NCBI RefSeq assembly: GCF_016950255.1 | Contig: NZ_JACGFN010000001.1 | Coordinates: 930,001 to 994,000 of the forward strand | DNA length: 64,000 bases | Origin: Pectobacterium brasiliense | Lineage (GTDB): Bacteria; Pseudomonadota; Gammaproteobacteria; Enterobacterales; Enterobacteriaceae | Direction: 5' to 3' | Shown: piece after piece, positions 48,918 through 59,970 of the stretch | Position numbering within the stretch: the first letter of the stretch is position 1 | Layout of the letters: each line of letters begins with the position of its first letter | Program-made: the position numbers and the translations under genes | Notes under the pieces: model-generated | Told to the model about the DNA's origin: nothing | What the model saw: only the letters and a program-made list of their open reading frames with translations | Databases searched by the model: none

Positions 48918-49616
48918 TCAATCCTCTGTCAGAATAATGGCCAGCAACCGATCAATATGACTTTGCATCGTATCCAGACCTACTACCGGTAATAGTACGT
49001 CACTGAATAATAACGGTAGTTCTGTACAACCCAGAATTACCGCATCAATACCCTTTTCCTTTTTCATGCGCTGCACAATATTGACGAAATCAGCCCGAGT
49101 CTCTGGTTTGATGACACCCTGCTCTAATTCGGTTGTTATCTTCTCATCAATCAATGCCATCGTTGCGGTATCCGGTGTGATCACCGTAATTCCACTCTCG
49201 CGGAACGGTTTCTTGAAAAAGTCTTCCTCCATCGTGAACCGCGTACCCAGTAGACCCGCCTTCGTAACACCCAACCGCAGGGCATCATCACGGGTAGATT
49301 CGATGATGCTGACTAACGGAACAGTGGCCCGCTTTTGTAATTCATCAAATACAATGTGTGGCGTATTTCCAGTTAATGCGACGACATCCACACCAGCAGC
49401 GGTCAGATTATTTATGCCATCCATCAGGTAATCGACCAGTGCTGTATAATTCTGATTACGGCATAACGTCAGTACGTCAAACACGTTCAGGCTTTCTATC
49501 GTCAGGTTCGGGAAAAAATCGGCCCCAACCCGACGTTGTGCTTCATACACCAGTTTACGATAGTAGAGCAGCGTAGATTCCGGCCCGATGCCGCCAATGA
49601 GGCCCAGCTTTTTCAT
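48918..49616 (-). CDS. Aspartate/glutamate racemase family protein
   Basis: A 232-residue Asp/Glu racemase-fold protein (LGLIGGIGPESTLLYY). The usual first catalytic Cys is replaced by Thr82 (VALTGNTPH), while the second Cys is kept as Cys197 (ILGCTELPLL). A Thr/Cys pair at these places was, as I recall, described for an E. coli L-Asp/Glu-specific racemase. It is followed, on the minus strand upstream, by a tautomerase gene 41 bases away, so the two may be co-transcribed. The true substrate is unknown. Confidence 0.8.
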   Translation of the reverse strand: MKKLGLIGGIGPESTLLYYRKLVYEAQRRVGADFFPNLTIESLNVFDVLTLCRNQNYTALVDYLMDGINNLTAAGVDVVALTGNTPHIVFDELQKRATVPLVSIIESTRDDALRLGVTKAGLLGTRFTMEEDFFKKPFRESGITVITPDTATMALIDEKITTELEQGVIKPETRADFVNIVQRMKKEKGIDAVILGCTELPLLFSDVLLPVVGLDTMQSHIDRLLAIILTED

Positions 49617-49657
49617 CCTTCCTCCTTAACAACATGCATTACCATTCTGCACCTGTG

Positions 49658-49864
49658 CTACTGCTGCTTCCGGCGCTGTGTCGTGGTTTCACCGCCGACA
49701 CCCCAGTTATCCATATCAACTTCATCAATGATGACAACCGTCGTCGCGGGGTTCTTGTTTAGCACTCTGGCAAGCAGCTGCGTCACTTCGCGAATGAGCT
49801 CGCTTTTCTGTTCCGCCGTCGGTGCTTCCTTACCACCCGTCACTTTGATATTCACATAAGGCAT
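49658..49864 (-). CDS. 4-oxalocrotonate tautomerase family enzyme
   Basis: A 68-residue tautomerase. After Met removal the chain begins PYVNIKVTGG, giving the catalytic N-terminal Pro. The start after AGGAGAACAAC was chosen for this reason; a longer reading would hide Pro1. Tautomerase 1 proteins are homohexamers acting on 2-hydroxymuconate-like enols. It sits divergently from a LysR regulator and next to a racemase; the module's substrate is unknown. Confidence 0.85.
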   Translation of the reverse strand: MPYVNIKVTGGKEAPTAEQKSELIREVTQLLARVLNKNPATTVVIIDEVDMDNWGVGGETTTQRRKQQ

Positions 49865-49966
49865 GTTGTTCTCCTGACTCATCAATAAGGTTGAGTCATG
49901 TTAGAGAAAAGCGATATTCTTTAAAATTGAAAAGAAAAGAAGACATCATTCTGTTTTGGAGAAAAT

Positions 49967-50821
49967 ATGGAAATTGTCGATCTGAAAACGCTCATCGCAC
50001 TGGTCGAACAAGGAGGGATTACGCAGGCTGCCAGAACGCTGAATCGCGTACCATCAGCGATTACCACGCGTCTCCAACAGCTTGAGAACACGTTAGGGGT
50101 CGCACTTTTCCTGCGCGAGAAAAAGCGTTTTATCCTTACGCCGGAAGGTCGCTCGCTGTATGACTACGCGAGACGCATTGTCGAACTGGTCGATGAAGCG
50201 GAAAAACACGTCAGGCACAGCCAACCGGGAGGAAAATTTCGTCTTGGCGCGCTCGACAGCATGGCGGCAACACGCCTTCCCGCCCCACTTGCCAGACTCC
50301 ATGCTCAAAATCCGACGCTGGAATTGGAACTGTCCACGGGAATCAGCAAATGGCTTTATGACGCGCTACTCGACAATCGCCTAGATGCGGCATTTCTCGC
50401 CGATGCGCCACATGACGATCGCCTGGAACGCCTGCCTATTTTTGAAGAACAATTATTCATCATCGCACCCGCCGGACAGAAAGCTATTCATACACCGGAT
50501 GATATTCGCAACGGCACCGTACTCGCTTTCAGCGATGGGTGTTCGTACCGCGATCGTTTACTGGGCTGGTATCAGACACACCAGCGTAAACCACAGCGCA
50601 TCGTCGAGATGACGTCATATCACGCTATCCTCAGCGGCGTTGCAGCCGGCATGGGCGTCGGCATCATCCCTGCCGTGCTGCTTACCCTATTTCCCGATCG
50701 TTCGCTGATCGGTACACACGCGATTAGCGGTGCCGAAAGCCGGATTGTCACCGAGCTACTCTGGCGTAAAGGTATGCGTTCTGCCAACCTTTCCGCCCTG
50801 CTTACCTGTCTGGGAAAATAG
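49967..50821 (+). CDS. LysR-family transcriptional regulator
   Basis: A 284-residue LysR regulator: HTH at residues about 17-36 (ITQAARTLNRVPSAITTRLQQLE) and a substrate-binding effector domain (FRLGALDSMAATRLPAPLARL ... GVAAGMGVGIIPAVLL). It is divergent from the tautomerase and racemase genes, its presumed targets. Its 3' end overlaps the convergent marR-like gene by 66 bases. No cognate ligand is known. Confidence 0.88.
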   Translation: MEIVDLKTLIALVEQGGITQAARTLNRVPSAITTRLQQLENTLGVALFLREKKRFILTPEGRSLYDYARRIVELVDEAEKHVRHSQPGGKFRLGALDSMAATRLPAPLARLHAQNPTLELELSTGISKWLYDALLDNRLDAAFLADAPHDDRLERLPIFEEQLFIIAPAGQKAIHTPDDIRNGTVLAFSDGCSYRDRLLGWYQTHQRKPQRIVEMTSYHAILSGVAAGMGVGIIPAVLLTLFPDRSLIGTHAISGAESRIVTELLWRKGMRSANLSALLTCLGK

Positions 50822-51220
50822 GCTGGTCGCTATTTTTTCCAGCAGCGCACCAAACGTGGCTTGTTCTTCAGGGGATAGCGCCTGAAGCATCTGCGCCTCA
50901 ATCTGCTTTTCCTGATGCAGAAAAACCTGCGTAAACGCGATGCCTTTATCGGACAAACTGAGCCACACGCTGCGACCGTCATCCGGGTTATCGAGCTTGC
51001 GGACATAATCGCGTTTGACCAACTCCGCGACCATGCGGGTGATCTGTGCTTTATCCCGACAGACCCTTTTCGCCAGCGACTGAGGCGTAATGCGCCCTTC
51101 CATCGCGATGATCTTACATAAGCGGACATGCACCACATCCAGACTAATGTCGTGCGCTTTCATCTGTTCCTGCATCTGCGCCTTATAGCTTTCCAGTAAG
51201 GCAAAAAGAGCTTTCATCAT
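50756..51220 (-). CDS. MarR-family transcriptional regulator
   Basis: A 154-residue winged-helix protein: ITPQSLAKRVCRDKAQITRMVAELVKRDYVRK is the HTH, and NPDDGRSVWLSLSDKG the wing. Two ATGs in tandem open the gene; the RBS is weak. It is divergent from a DUF3861 gene and the gap holds two palindromes, one centred over TTGA/TCAA half-sites. The last 22 residues overlap the LysR gene end and may be a local extension. Effector unknown; oxidant or phenolic sensing would be typical. Confidence 0.85.
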   Translation of the reverse strand: MMKALFALLESYKAQMQEQMKAHDISLDVVHVRLCKIIAMEGRITPQSLAKRVCRDKAQITRMVAELVKRDYVRKLDNPDDGRSVWLSLSDKGIAFTQVFLHQEKQIEAQMLQALSPEEQATFGALLEKIATSLFSQTGKQGGKVGRTHTFTPE

Positions 51221-51226
51221 GCTTTA

Positions 51227-51271
51227 TTGACTCAGTCAACCAATGATCATATAGTTGATTTTATCAACTAT
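51227..51271. promoter_or_regulatory. Paired palindromes between marR-like and DUF3861 genes
   Basis: TTGACTCAGTCAA (51227-51239) and ATAGTTGATTTTATCAACTAT (51251-51271, 9-bp arms, 3-bp spacer) share TTGA/TCAA half-sites. They lie between the divergent starts at 51220 and 51302, a typical place for MarR operators that control both directions. Confidence 0.55.
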
Positions 51272-51301
51272 CCATCACGAGTTCAATTTACCGAGGCCAC
51301 A

Positions 51302-51565
51302 ATGGGAAACGTATATCAGATTACGGTGGAAGAAAAAGCCGAGCAGCAGCGCACGCTGTCGTTTGAATGCTCAATTCACGATGATTTGTTCAAGATTCTG
51401 GAAAAAGTCGATGGCAAGATGGACATGACGCCGGAACAGACTCAGGCCTTTATTGTGGGTTTGAAACTATTTAGCGAAGTGATGATGCAGAATAGAAAGC
51501 ATCCGCTGTTTAAGGAATTCGCCGCCCCGTTCAGAGAATTCATGCTTAATCTCAAGAAGCAGTGA
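51302..51565 (+). CDS. DUF3861 family small protein
   Basis: An 87-residue cytoplasmic protein fitting the DUF3861 pattern: YQITVEEK, LSFECSIHDDLFKILEKV, and VGLKLFSEVMMQNRKHPLFKEFAAPFREFML. The start is the ATG after GAGGCCAC; a longer frame overlaps the operator region. Function unknown. It is divergent from the marR-like gene and is probably its target, and stands next to katG (convergent). Confidence 0.75.
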   Translation: MGNVYQITVEEKAEQQRTLSFECSIHDDLFKILEKVDGKMDMTPEQTQAFIVGLKLFSEVMMQNRKHPLFKEFAAPFREFMLNLKKQ

Positions 51566-51582
51566 TATAGAAGATCGCACAG

Positions 51583-51628
51583 CAAAAAATGATGCTCCCC
51601 ACGCCGTGAAAACACCAGCGTGGGGAGC
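51583..51628 (-). terminator. katG terminator
   Basis: Perfect 11-bp stem GCTCCCCACGC/GCGTGGGGAGC, loop of 13, on the minus strand followed by ATCATTTTTTGC, nine bases after the katG stop. Confidence 0.8.
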
Positions 51629-51636
51629 GTGACGTC

Positions 51637-54123
<2,487 letters not shown>

Positions 54124-55254
54124 CTACAGCGACGGCGAACGGAGTATGAACTGAGTAATTTCGGCACGTTTCCCTAAGCGGACCGGAAAGCCGTTCCATA
54201 GGCCTGCGCCATTGCTCACGTACAGATGCATGCCATCCACGTCATAGCTGCCGGAGACATAGCCTTCATTCGCCAGTTGCGTCACCCAATGCATGCCCAG
54301 CACCTGACCACCGTGCGTATGGCCGGAGAGCTGTAAATCCGCTCCAGCACGCGCATTCTCTTTCGCTCCCGTTGGCCGATGGCTGAGCAGAACGACAGCG
54401 GTATCCGGCGCTATTCCGTTGAGCGCAGCACCAGTATCTGGCAGCAGCTGTTGAAAATCAGCGGCGGTGCGATCGGTGATCCCTGCCAGCACAAACGCGG
54501 CATTATCGCGACCAATCGATACATTTTCATTAAGCAACAGGCGTAAACCCAGCGCATTCAGTCGCTGCACCCATTGCGTATATTCCACGTAATATTCATG
54601 GTTGCCCACAATGGCAAACACTCCGTGTGGCGCGGCCAGGTTACGCAGCGGTTCCATGTCATCATGGCGGGCATTCACAGTACCGTCGGCCAGATCGCCC
54701 GTAATTACCGTCAGATCAGGTTTAAGCGCGTTAGTTTTTGCCACTACGGCTTCCATCCAGGGGCGCTGTAACAGGCGACTGGCATGTAAATCCGTGAGCT
54801 GCACTAGCCGGAAGCCATCCAGCGCAGGCGGCAGTTGTTTTAACTCGACTTCGACCGTACGTACTTCAGGCACGCGCACCGCTTCCCAAACGCCTATCGC
54901 CGCCAGCCCCATCGCTACAACGGCAATGCCACCACGCAGCGTCATATTGTTCAGCAACACATTCCCAACCGAACGGGATAACAGACGCCCCACGACGCCG
55001 AGCAGATCGACGGCCAACAGCAGGAATGCGGATATCAGCAGCGCGCCAAACGCCCATCCCAGGAACATCAGGACAAATGCGGGCACTTCCGGCGACGCCA
55101 TCGTGCCAAAAAAGGTGCGCGTAATCAGATGATGCTGCGAAGCCAACAGCACTAACACCGCCAACATGCGCTTTACAGGCATACCGACACGCAAGCGCCA
55201 GACCAGACGCCAGATAACATAGAGGGCGATAAACCCGGTAATGACATGAAACAC
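54124..55254 (-). CDS. Membrane-anchored metallophosphoesterase
   Basis: A 376-residue protein with about four N-terminal membrane segments and a C-terminal calcineurin-like phosphoesterase domain: LTDLHASR, ITGDLADG, VGNHEYY, LLSHRP and LSGHTHGGQ give the full two-metal set. It resembles YkuE/YaeI-type lipid or UDP-diacylglucosamine phosphoesterases. The GTG at 55254 is chosen because it begins the first membrane helix; the frame is open 48 codons further up, so the start is uncertain. Confidence 0.8.
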   Translation of the reverse strand: MFHVITGFIALYVIWRLVWRLRVGMPVKRMLAVLVLLASQHHLITRTFFGTMASPEVPAFVLMFLGWAFGALLISAFLLLAVDLLGVVGRLLSRSVGNVLLNNMTLRGGIAVVAMGLAAIGVWEAVRVPEVRTVEVELKQLPPALDGFRLVQLTDLHASRLLQRPWMEAVVAKTNALKPDLTVITGDLADGTVNARHDDMEPLRNLAAPHGVFAIVGNHEYYVEYTQWVQRLNALGLRLLLNENVSIGRDNAAFVLAGITDRTAADFQQLLPDTGAALNGIAPDTAVVLLSHRPTGAKENARAGADLQLSGHTHGGQVLGMHWVTQLANEGYVSGSYDVDGMHLYVSNGAGLWNGFPVRLGKRAEITQFILRSPSL

Positions 55255-55468
55255 GGCTATTTTTCTCTCTTTATTGGGGATGTCGGTATAGTAACGCGTA
55301 AATTTTACACCATGACTCACGCATGGCAGATCAACGCGGTAGAGGTGTTGTGTTGCCAGAAGGTGCAGATTAACATGGCGCAATTCCATGCTGTACACAT
55401 CATTGACCAGAATGAAGCCTGCTCGCTGGCGGCAGGTTGTGCATCATTTTGATTAACCAAGGACATAT

Positions 55469-56242
55469 ATGTTCGATTACACCGACTTTCCCGAGCAACG
55501 GCAATCCAAAATCAGGCAGATCCTCAGCGAGGAAGGCAAAGTCGTCTGCGCCCAGCTCTCACGTGAATTGAACGTATCCGAGCACACCATACGGCGTGAC
55601 CTGAAAGAACTGGCGCAATCCGGTGCCTGCAAGCGCGTCTACGGCGGTGCGGTTAGTATGCCGCCAGAGGCCATCGATTTTGCCAGTCGAGCGAGTATTG
55701 ATGCAGTTCAGAAAGACCGCATCGCTCAGGCCGTTATCCCGCTGATAAAGCCTAATGGCTGCGTCTTCTTTGACACCGGTACGACCAATCTGGCCGTAGC
55801 GAAGCAGCTCCCGCAGGGCCTGAAGTTTACCGCCGTGTGCAATTCGCCCATTATCGCGACAGAGCTGATGCAACATCAGGATGTAGAAGTGATCTTTCTT
55901 GGTGGAAGGATCCAGAGAGAGGTCGGCGGCGCGATTGGTATCGATACGCTCAGGCAGCTAGAGAAGATGTATTTCGATCAATGCCTGTTGGGAGGCTGTG
56001 CCTTTGACGCCAATGAAGGCCTGACCGTTTTTGAATATGACGATGCCGAGTTTAAAAAGTGCCTGGTCACCCGCAGCAGCGAAGTGATCGTCGCGCTGAC
56101 CGCCAATAAGATCTCCGCTTTGGCTCGTTATCGCGTAGCTGCATGTGATGAAATCACCACGCTGGTGACCGATGATGAAATCTCACTTCCCTGCCAGAGC
56201 GCATTAAGCGAAAAAAATCTGGAGCTGATTATTGCCCGATAA
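55469..56242 (+). CDS. DeoR/GlpR-family regulator
   Basis: A 257-residue DeoR-type repressor: HTH_DeoR at residues 8-60 (RQSKIRQILSEEGKVVCAQLSRELNVSEHTIRRDLKELAQSG), then a sugar-phosphate-binding DeoRC domain (DTGTTNLAVAKQL ... LGGRIQREVGGAIG). Such regulators sense sugar phosphates. The next gene, convergent, encodes a HAD phosphatase that may act on the inducer. Its target genes are not visible nearby. AAGGACATAT precedes the ATG. Confidence 0.88.
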   Translation: MFDYTDFPEQRQSKIRQILSEEGKVVCAQLSRELNVSEHTIRRDLKELAQSGACKRVYGGAVSMPPEAIDFASRASIDAVQKDRIAQAVIPLIKPNGCVFFDTGTTNLAVAKQLPQGLKFTAVCNSPIIATELMQHQDVEVIFLGGRIQREVGGAIGIDTLRQLEKMYFDQCLLGGCAFDANEGLTVFEYDDAEFKKCLVTRSSEVIVALTANKISALARYRVAACDEITTLVTDDEISLPCQSALSEKNLELIIAR

Positions 56243-56290
56243 CGCGACGGTAGCCCCAGCGGCTGCCGGTTTGCTTCAATACCGTTCACT

Positions 56291-57082
56291 TCATGAAAGC
56301 AGCAGCTTTATCGTTTTCAGTACCCCATCCTCATCATTGCTGCGGGCAATAAAATTCGCCGCCGCTTTGGTTTCCTCAAACGCATTGCGCATCGCAAAGC
56401 TGTAAGCCGCACGACTCATTAGCTCAATATCATTGAGCCCGTCGCCGAACACCATTGTTTCCTCTGGCGTAATCGCCAATTTCTCCTGAAGGATGTCTAC
56501 GGTGTGCCCTTTGTGTACACCGACATCAGCAATGTCGATCCAGGCCGCTTCAGAGACCACTATATAGGCATGATCGTGAAACGCATCAAGATACTTCGCC
56601 GTCTCGTGGCAGTGCCCTTCTGGGTCATAAACTGTGATTTTCACAAAGTCATCGGTCACGGCAGCAAAGCTGGGGATCAGCGTCACATTGGTGTACGACT
56701 TTTTCACCTTTTCCAGTAAGGCAGGATCGATCGTTTCCTTCACCATCGCACCGCGTGGGGTACAACCGATAACTATGTGCCGATCGTCTACGCTTTCCAG
56801 CACGCCAATCAGGCTCAAGGCAAGACGATTTTTAATGAGTGACTGGTAAACGTACTCTCCCTGATACTTGATGCGCGTCGCGCTGTCTCCCAGAATCCAG
56901 ATGTCTTTCGCATCATCGCCAAAAAGCGCTTCGACCCGCTCACACTGCTTGCCTGTGCAGACAGCAAACCGCACGCCCTTCTTTTTCATTAGCGCATAAA
57001 CGTCGGCAAACAAGGCTCTGTTGTAATCGCCATCGCTGTGAAGAAACGTGCCGTCCAGATCGGTAATTACCAACTTGATCAT
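56291..57082 (-). CDS. Cof-type HAD phosphatase
   Basis: A 263-residue HAD-IIB hydrolase. Motif I DLDGTF (Asp8/Asp10 type), motif II TGK region, motif III/IV GDGLNDIELM. The cap is of the C2 type with KETIDPALLEKV. Homologous to YidA and SupH phosphatases of sugar phosphates and PLP-like substrates. RBS GGGGAGTGGA precedes the ATG. A 407-base gap follows on its upstream side. Confidence 0.9.
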   Translation of the reverse strand: MIKLVITDLDGTFLHSDGDYNRALFADVYALMKKKGVRFAVCTGKQCERVEALFGDDAKDIWILGDSATRIKYQGEYVYQSLIKNRLALSLIGVLESVDDRHIVIGCTPRGAMVKETIDPALLEKVKKSYTNVTLIPSFAAVTDDFVKITVYDPEGHCHETAKYLDAFHDHAYIVVSEAAWIDIADVGVHKGHTVDILQEKLAITPEETMVFGDGLNDIELMSRAAYSFAMRNAFEETKAAANFIARSNDEDGVLKTIKLLLS

Positions 57083-57489
57083 TCCACTCCCCTTTCAGAT
57101 TGTACGTACACAGATAGCCGCGAGTCAGGCCGTAACCTGCCTGAATCAAGAGATATCGCTTTTATGCGGTGTGTTAGATGACTGACGTGATGATTAATCG
57201 CCAATGCTCGATTTAGCTCGATAAATCTGTAAACACACTAAAAAGAGCATGTAGCGCGCAGTAAAAATCACTTCACGCCAAATTTATTGAGATATTACGC
57301 AGGAATCAGCATAGCACTTATTGATAATACGCAACAAGAAGCAAAATCAATCGATAATGAGCAATGAGGAAGTGAGTGAGAGGAAGTGGCAGAGTCAGGT
57401 GATGACAGCTCTGCCACACGCCAGATGTTCCCATAAAGATGAACCTGACGTTCAGACGCAATGTGTTACTTAGAAAGCAAAAGTAGATG
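57083..57489. other. Non-coding stretch between HAD phosphatase and sugE
   Basis: 407 bases with no ORF I would support. It should hold the promoter of the HAD phosphatase (leftward). The sugE 3' end on its right edge has no strong terminator that I could find. Confidence 0.4.
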
Positions 57490-57804
57490 CTATGAGGACA
57501 GCTTCATCAGGATCAAGCCGCTGACGATCAACAGCGCAGCGATAATCCTCATCGCATTTGCGGGTTCATTGAGGAAGACCAATCCCACCACAAACGCCCC
57601 TACCGCGCCAATTCCCGTCCAGATGGTGTAGGCGGTGCCCAGAGGAAGAGATTTCATTGCCATGGATAACAGCGCAAAGCTGATAATCATGGCGACAATC
57701 GTGACAACCGATGCGCCTACTTTCGTAAAGCCATCAGACAGTTTCATGCTGTAAGACCAGACAATTTCAAACAAACCGGCAAGCGCTAATAGAAACCAGG
57801 CCAT
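57490..57804 (-). CDS. sugE: Guanidinium exporter Gdx (SugE), SMR family
   Basis: A 104-residue small multidrug resistance protein with four transmembrane segments and the essential Glu13 in LAGLFEIVWSYSMK, plus WTGIGAVGAFVVG. SugE/Gdx exports guanidinium in exchange for protons. The guanidine-II riboswitch upstream confirms the function. RBS AAGGAG at 57813-57818. Confidence 0.94.
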   Translation of the reverse strand: MAWFLLALAGLFEIVWSYSMKLSDGFTKVGASVVTIVAMIISFALLSMAMKSLPLGTAYTIWTGIGAVGAFVVGLVFLNEPANAMRIIAALLIVSGLILMKLSS

Positions 57805-57829
57805 ACCCTGTTCTCCTTAAACATCGAAT

Positions 57830-57876
57830 AAGGGTCGTCCCGTGAATCCTTTTCGCGTCAGGGGTCGTCCCCTGTC
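57830..57876 (-). promoter_or_regulatory. Guanidine-II (mini-ykkC) riboswitch
   Basis: On the minus strand two short hairpins with identical ACGA loops: CAGGGGACGACCCCTG (57874-57859) and GGGACGACCC (57841-57832), separated by 17 bases. This is the two-hairpin ACGR architecture of the mini-ykkC class. It ends 13 bases before the sugE RBS, where guanidine binding by both hairpins frees translation. Confidence 0.92.
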
Positions 57877-58149
57877 AGGATGCTATGCCACGATACGATA
57901 GCGTTGTGCTATCAGGGAGTAAAGCCAGTATGCCCTCAACCGTCCTGGGTCTCGCAGGTTTTGCTTCCATTCAGTAAATAGTGAACCTCAGAACGCAAAT
58001 CCGGCTAAACATTCGACACTTGGAAGAACATGATAAATAAAGCACTTGCCACCAGCGCCGGAGCCGTCCATAATAGCGCCCATTCCAAATGCTGGAATGA
58101 AGAAAAGCATTCTAATCAAAACGTTACTGATTAAGATGTTATCTACTGT

Positions 58150-58226
58150 ACGACCGTAGCTCAGTTGGTTAGAGCACCACCTTGACATGGTGGGGGTCGG
58201 TGGTTCGAGTCCACTCGGTCGTACCA
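58150..58226 (+). tRNA. valW: tRNA-Val(GAC), valW-like with an A1-U72 acceptor pair
   Basis: A 77-base tRNA with encoded CCA and the anticodon arm CCACC-TTGACAT-GGTGG (GAC). The body matches E. coli valW from memory, but the acceptor stem is ACGACCG/CGGTCGT rather than GCGTCCG/CGGACGC, with all seven pairs preserved. An A1-U72 end is unusual for tRNA-Val. It shares about 55 identical bases with the tRNA at 44035. Confidence 0.93.
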
Positions 58227-58482
58227 ATTCATGTTCTGTAAATATTACCCTACGCCCGTAGGTTAATGAATGTGAGTTGAAATTCTCCTTACTCGTATCT
58301 TGTTAATTTCATCGACATCAAACTAAATCCAATTTTTTCATCTGCTTTATCTGCTGATTGGTTTGAATTCAGGCTACTGCTATAAATCGATCTTGATAAG
58401 AACCTGCCTTCTTTTAGGATCGATTCGTGAAAAACCATTCGTCATTTATGATCTGTGTTAGTACTCGAAAGGAAACGAGAAT

Positions 58483-58869
58483 ATGGAACTTAGTGAAGCT
58501 AAAGATATCGTAACGGCATTGATAAACGGTATTGATCCTACAACAGGAGAAGTCTTGCCAGAGGGAAGTCCATACAACAACCCACAGGTCATTCGAGCCC
58601 TATTCACCGTGTTGGATACACTCAAAGTCAAGAAACAACCTAAGAAGACACTCGAAGAAAAGCAACAGGACAACCTTAAAGCAGGCCGCCCGAAAAATGC
58701 AGGTATTGCATGGGATGATGAATTAAAGGTGTTGTTGGCCTCGAGGTTCCAAAGTGGCGCGTCTATTGACGAACTGGCTACAAACTTTGAGAGAACAAAG
58801 GGCGCAATTATGTCAGAGTTGACGAAGCAAGGGCTAATTGAGCCAAAGATTGATAATAAAATTAGCTAA
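58483..58869 (+). CDS. Uncharacterised protein with a C-terminal HTH-like segment
   Basis: A 128-residue soluble protein, family not securely recognised. N-terminus MELSEAKDIVTALINGIDPTTGEVLPEGS, a Lys-rich middle, and a C-terminal helical segment GASIDELATNFERTKGAIMSELTKQGLI resembling a helix-turn-helix. I recall enterobacterial hypothetical proteins with a similar N-terminus. AGGAAACG precedes the ATG. It is AT-richer than the neighbours and lies just past tRNA-Val, a common place for acquired genes. Function unknown. Confidence 0.75.
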   Translation: MELSEAKDIVTALINGIDPTTGEVLPEGSPYNNPQVIRALFTVLDTLKVKKQPKKTLEEKQQDNLKAGRPKNAGIAWDDELKVLLASRFQSGASIDELATNFERTKGAIMSELTKQGLIEPKIDNKIS

Positions 58870-58944
58870 CAAAGCGAAGCACGCGACACCGCGGCCCAAC
58901 TGGCCGCGATAATCGATATTCACGAACTAAAACCCAGCCTCAGC

Positions 58945-59832
58945 CTATTGCGCCAATGCCCGATCGATATAGCGGGTAAACTGTTGGTAGAGTTTCCCAG
59001 GGCGCGTCACGCTGAGCACAAGCTGAATCGCCGGAACGCTGGGAGCGCCATCTTCCGGCCCCAGCACATACAGTGCGTCGGACAGCCCGCTCTTTGGTAG
59101 TAAACCTATCCCCAACCCCTTTGCCGCCGCGCTGCGGATATTATCAAAAGACCCGCTCACATAAGAAAAGTAATACGGGCGTCCGACATGCTCCAGCGCA
59201 GACACCGCGCATTGCCGAATCACACAGCCATCAGGGAACGTGACGAGAGGGATTTCATGCATCTCACTGAAATTCACCGCACCGGAACTGACCCAGTGAA
59301 GCGATTCAACCCGCAAAATTCTTTCTGTTTCAGAAATCAGCGGCTGCCCCGCCAGCCCTTTGAGGATCACGACATCCAGACGTTGCTGGGCAACCATCGA
59401 AGACAGCACGGTCGATGAAGCCGCCGTGATTTCCACCTTTAGGTTCGGATTTTCCTCAAGGCATAGCGAAATGATGTCGTGCAGATTTTTAACCTCAAAA
59501 TCATCCGGTACGCCGAGTGCTACGCGGCCTGTCATCGGGGACTTCTGCAATGCGCCGATGGCCCGATGCGTACGTAGCAGGATGTCACGCGCGGCAGGCA
59601 GCAACTGTCGTCCTTCTTCGGTCAACCCGATAATGTGCCCCTGACGCCGTTCGATGAGGCGACAACCGACATCCTCTTCCAGGCGTTTCAGGCCAGCACT
59701 CAGCGTTGATTGCGTCCGTCCCAGTTCTTCACCCGCGCGTCCGAAGCCACCGCACTCCGCGATGGAGACAAAGATACGCAGCTGTTCCAGCGTGATACCA
59801 CGCCCTTCTATCCGTTCTACCTGTGCTCGCAC
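58945..59832 (-). CDS. LysR-family transcriptional regulator
   Basis: A 295-residue LysR protein: HTH at residues about 28-47 (GGFGRAGEELGRTQSTLSAGLKRLEEDVG) and a periplasmic-binding-like effector domain (GRVALGVPDDFEVKNLHDII). It appears to start with GTG at 59832, preceded by AGGTCAGGATAAC. Divergent from an AEC transporter 138 bases away, its probable target. Ligand unknown. Confidence 0.87.
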   Translation of the reverse strand: MRAQVERIEGRGITLEQLRIFVSIAECGGFGRAGEELGRTQSTLSAGLKRLEEDVGCRLIERRQGHIIGLTEEGRQLLPAARDILLRTHRAIGALQKSPMTGRVALGVPDDFEVKNLHDIISLCLEENPNLKVEITAASSTVLSSMVAQQRLDVVILKGLAGQPLISETERILRVESLHWVSSGAVNFSEMHEIPLVTFPDGCVIRQCAVSALEHVGRPYYFSYVSGSFDNIRSAAAKGLGIGLLPKSGLSDALYVLGPEDGAPSVPAIQLVLSVTRPGKLYQQFTRYIDRALAQ

Positions 59833-59970
59833 CGTTATCCTGACCTCTTGAGGCTATCGTTATTGATTAAATCAATGATGAACACATCATAATTCATTTA
59901 GCGGTTTATGAAACACCCCGCACAATCCACGGGTCGATATCTTCCAAAATATAAAGAAAGAGGCCCCTCC

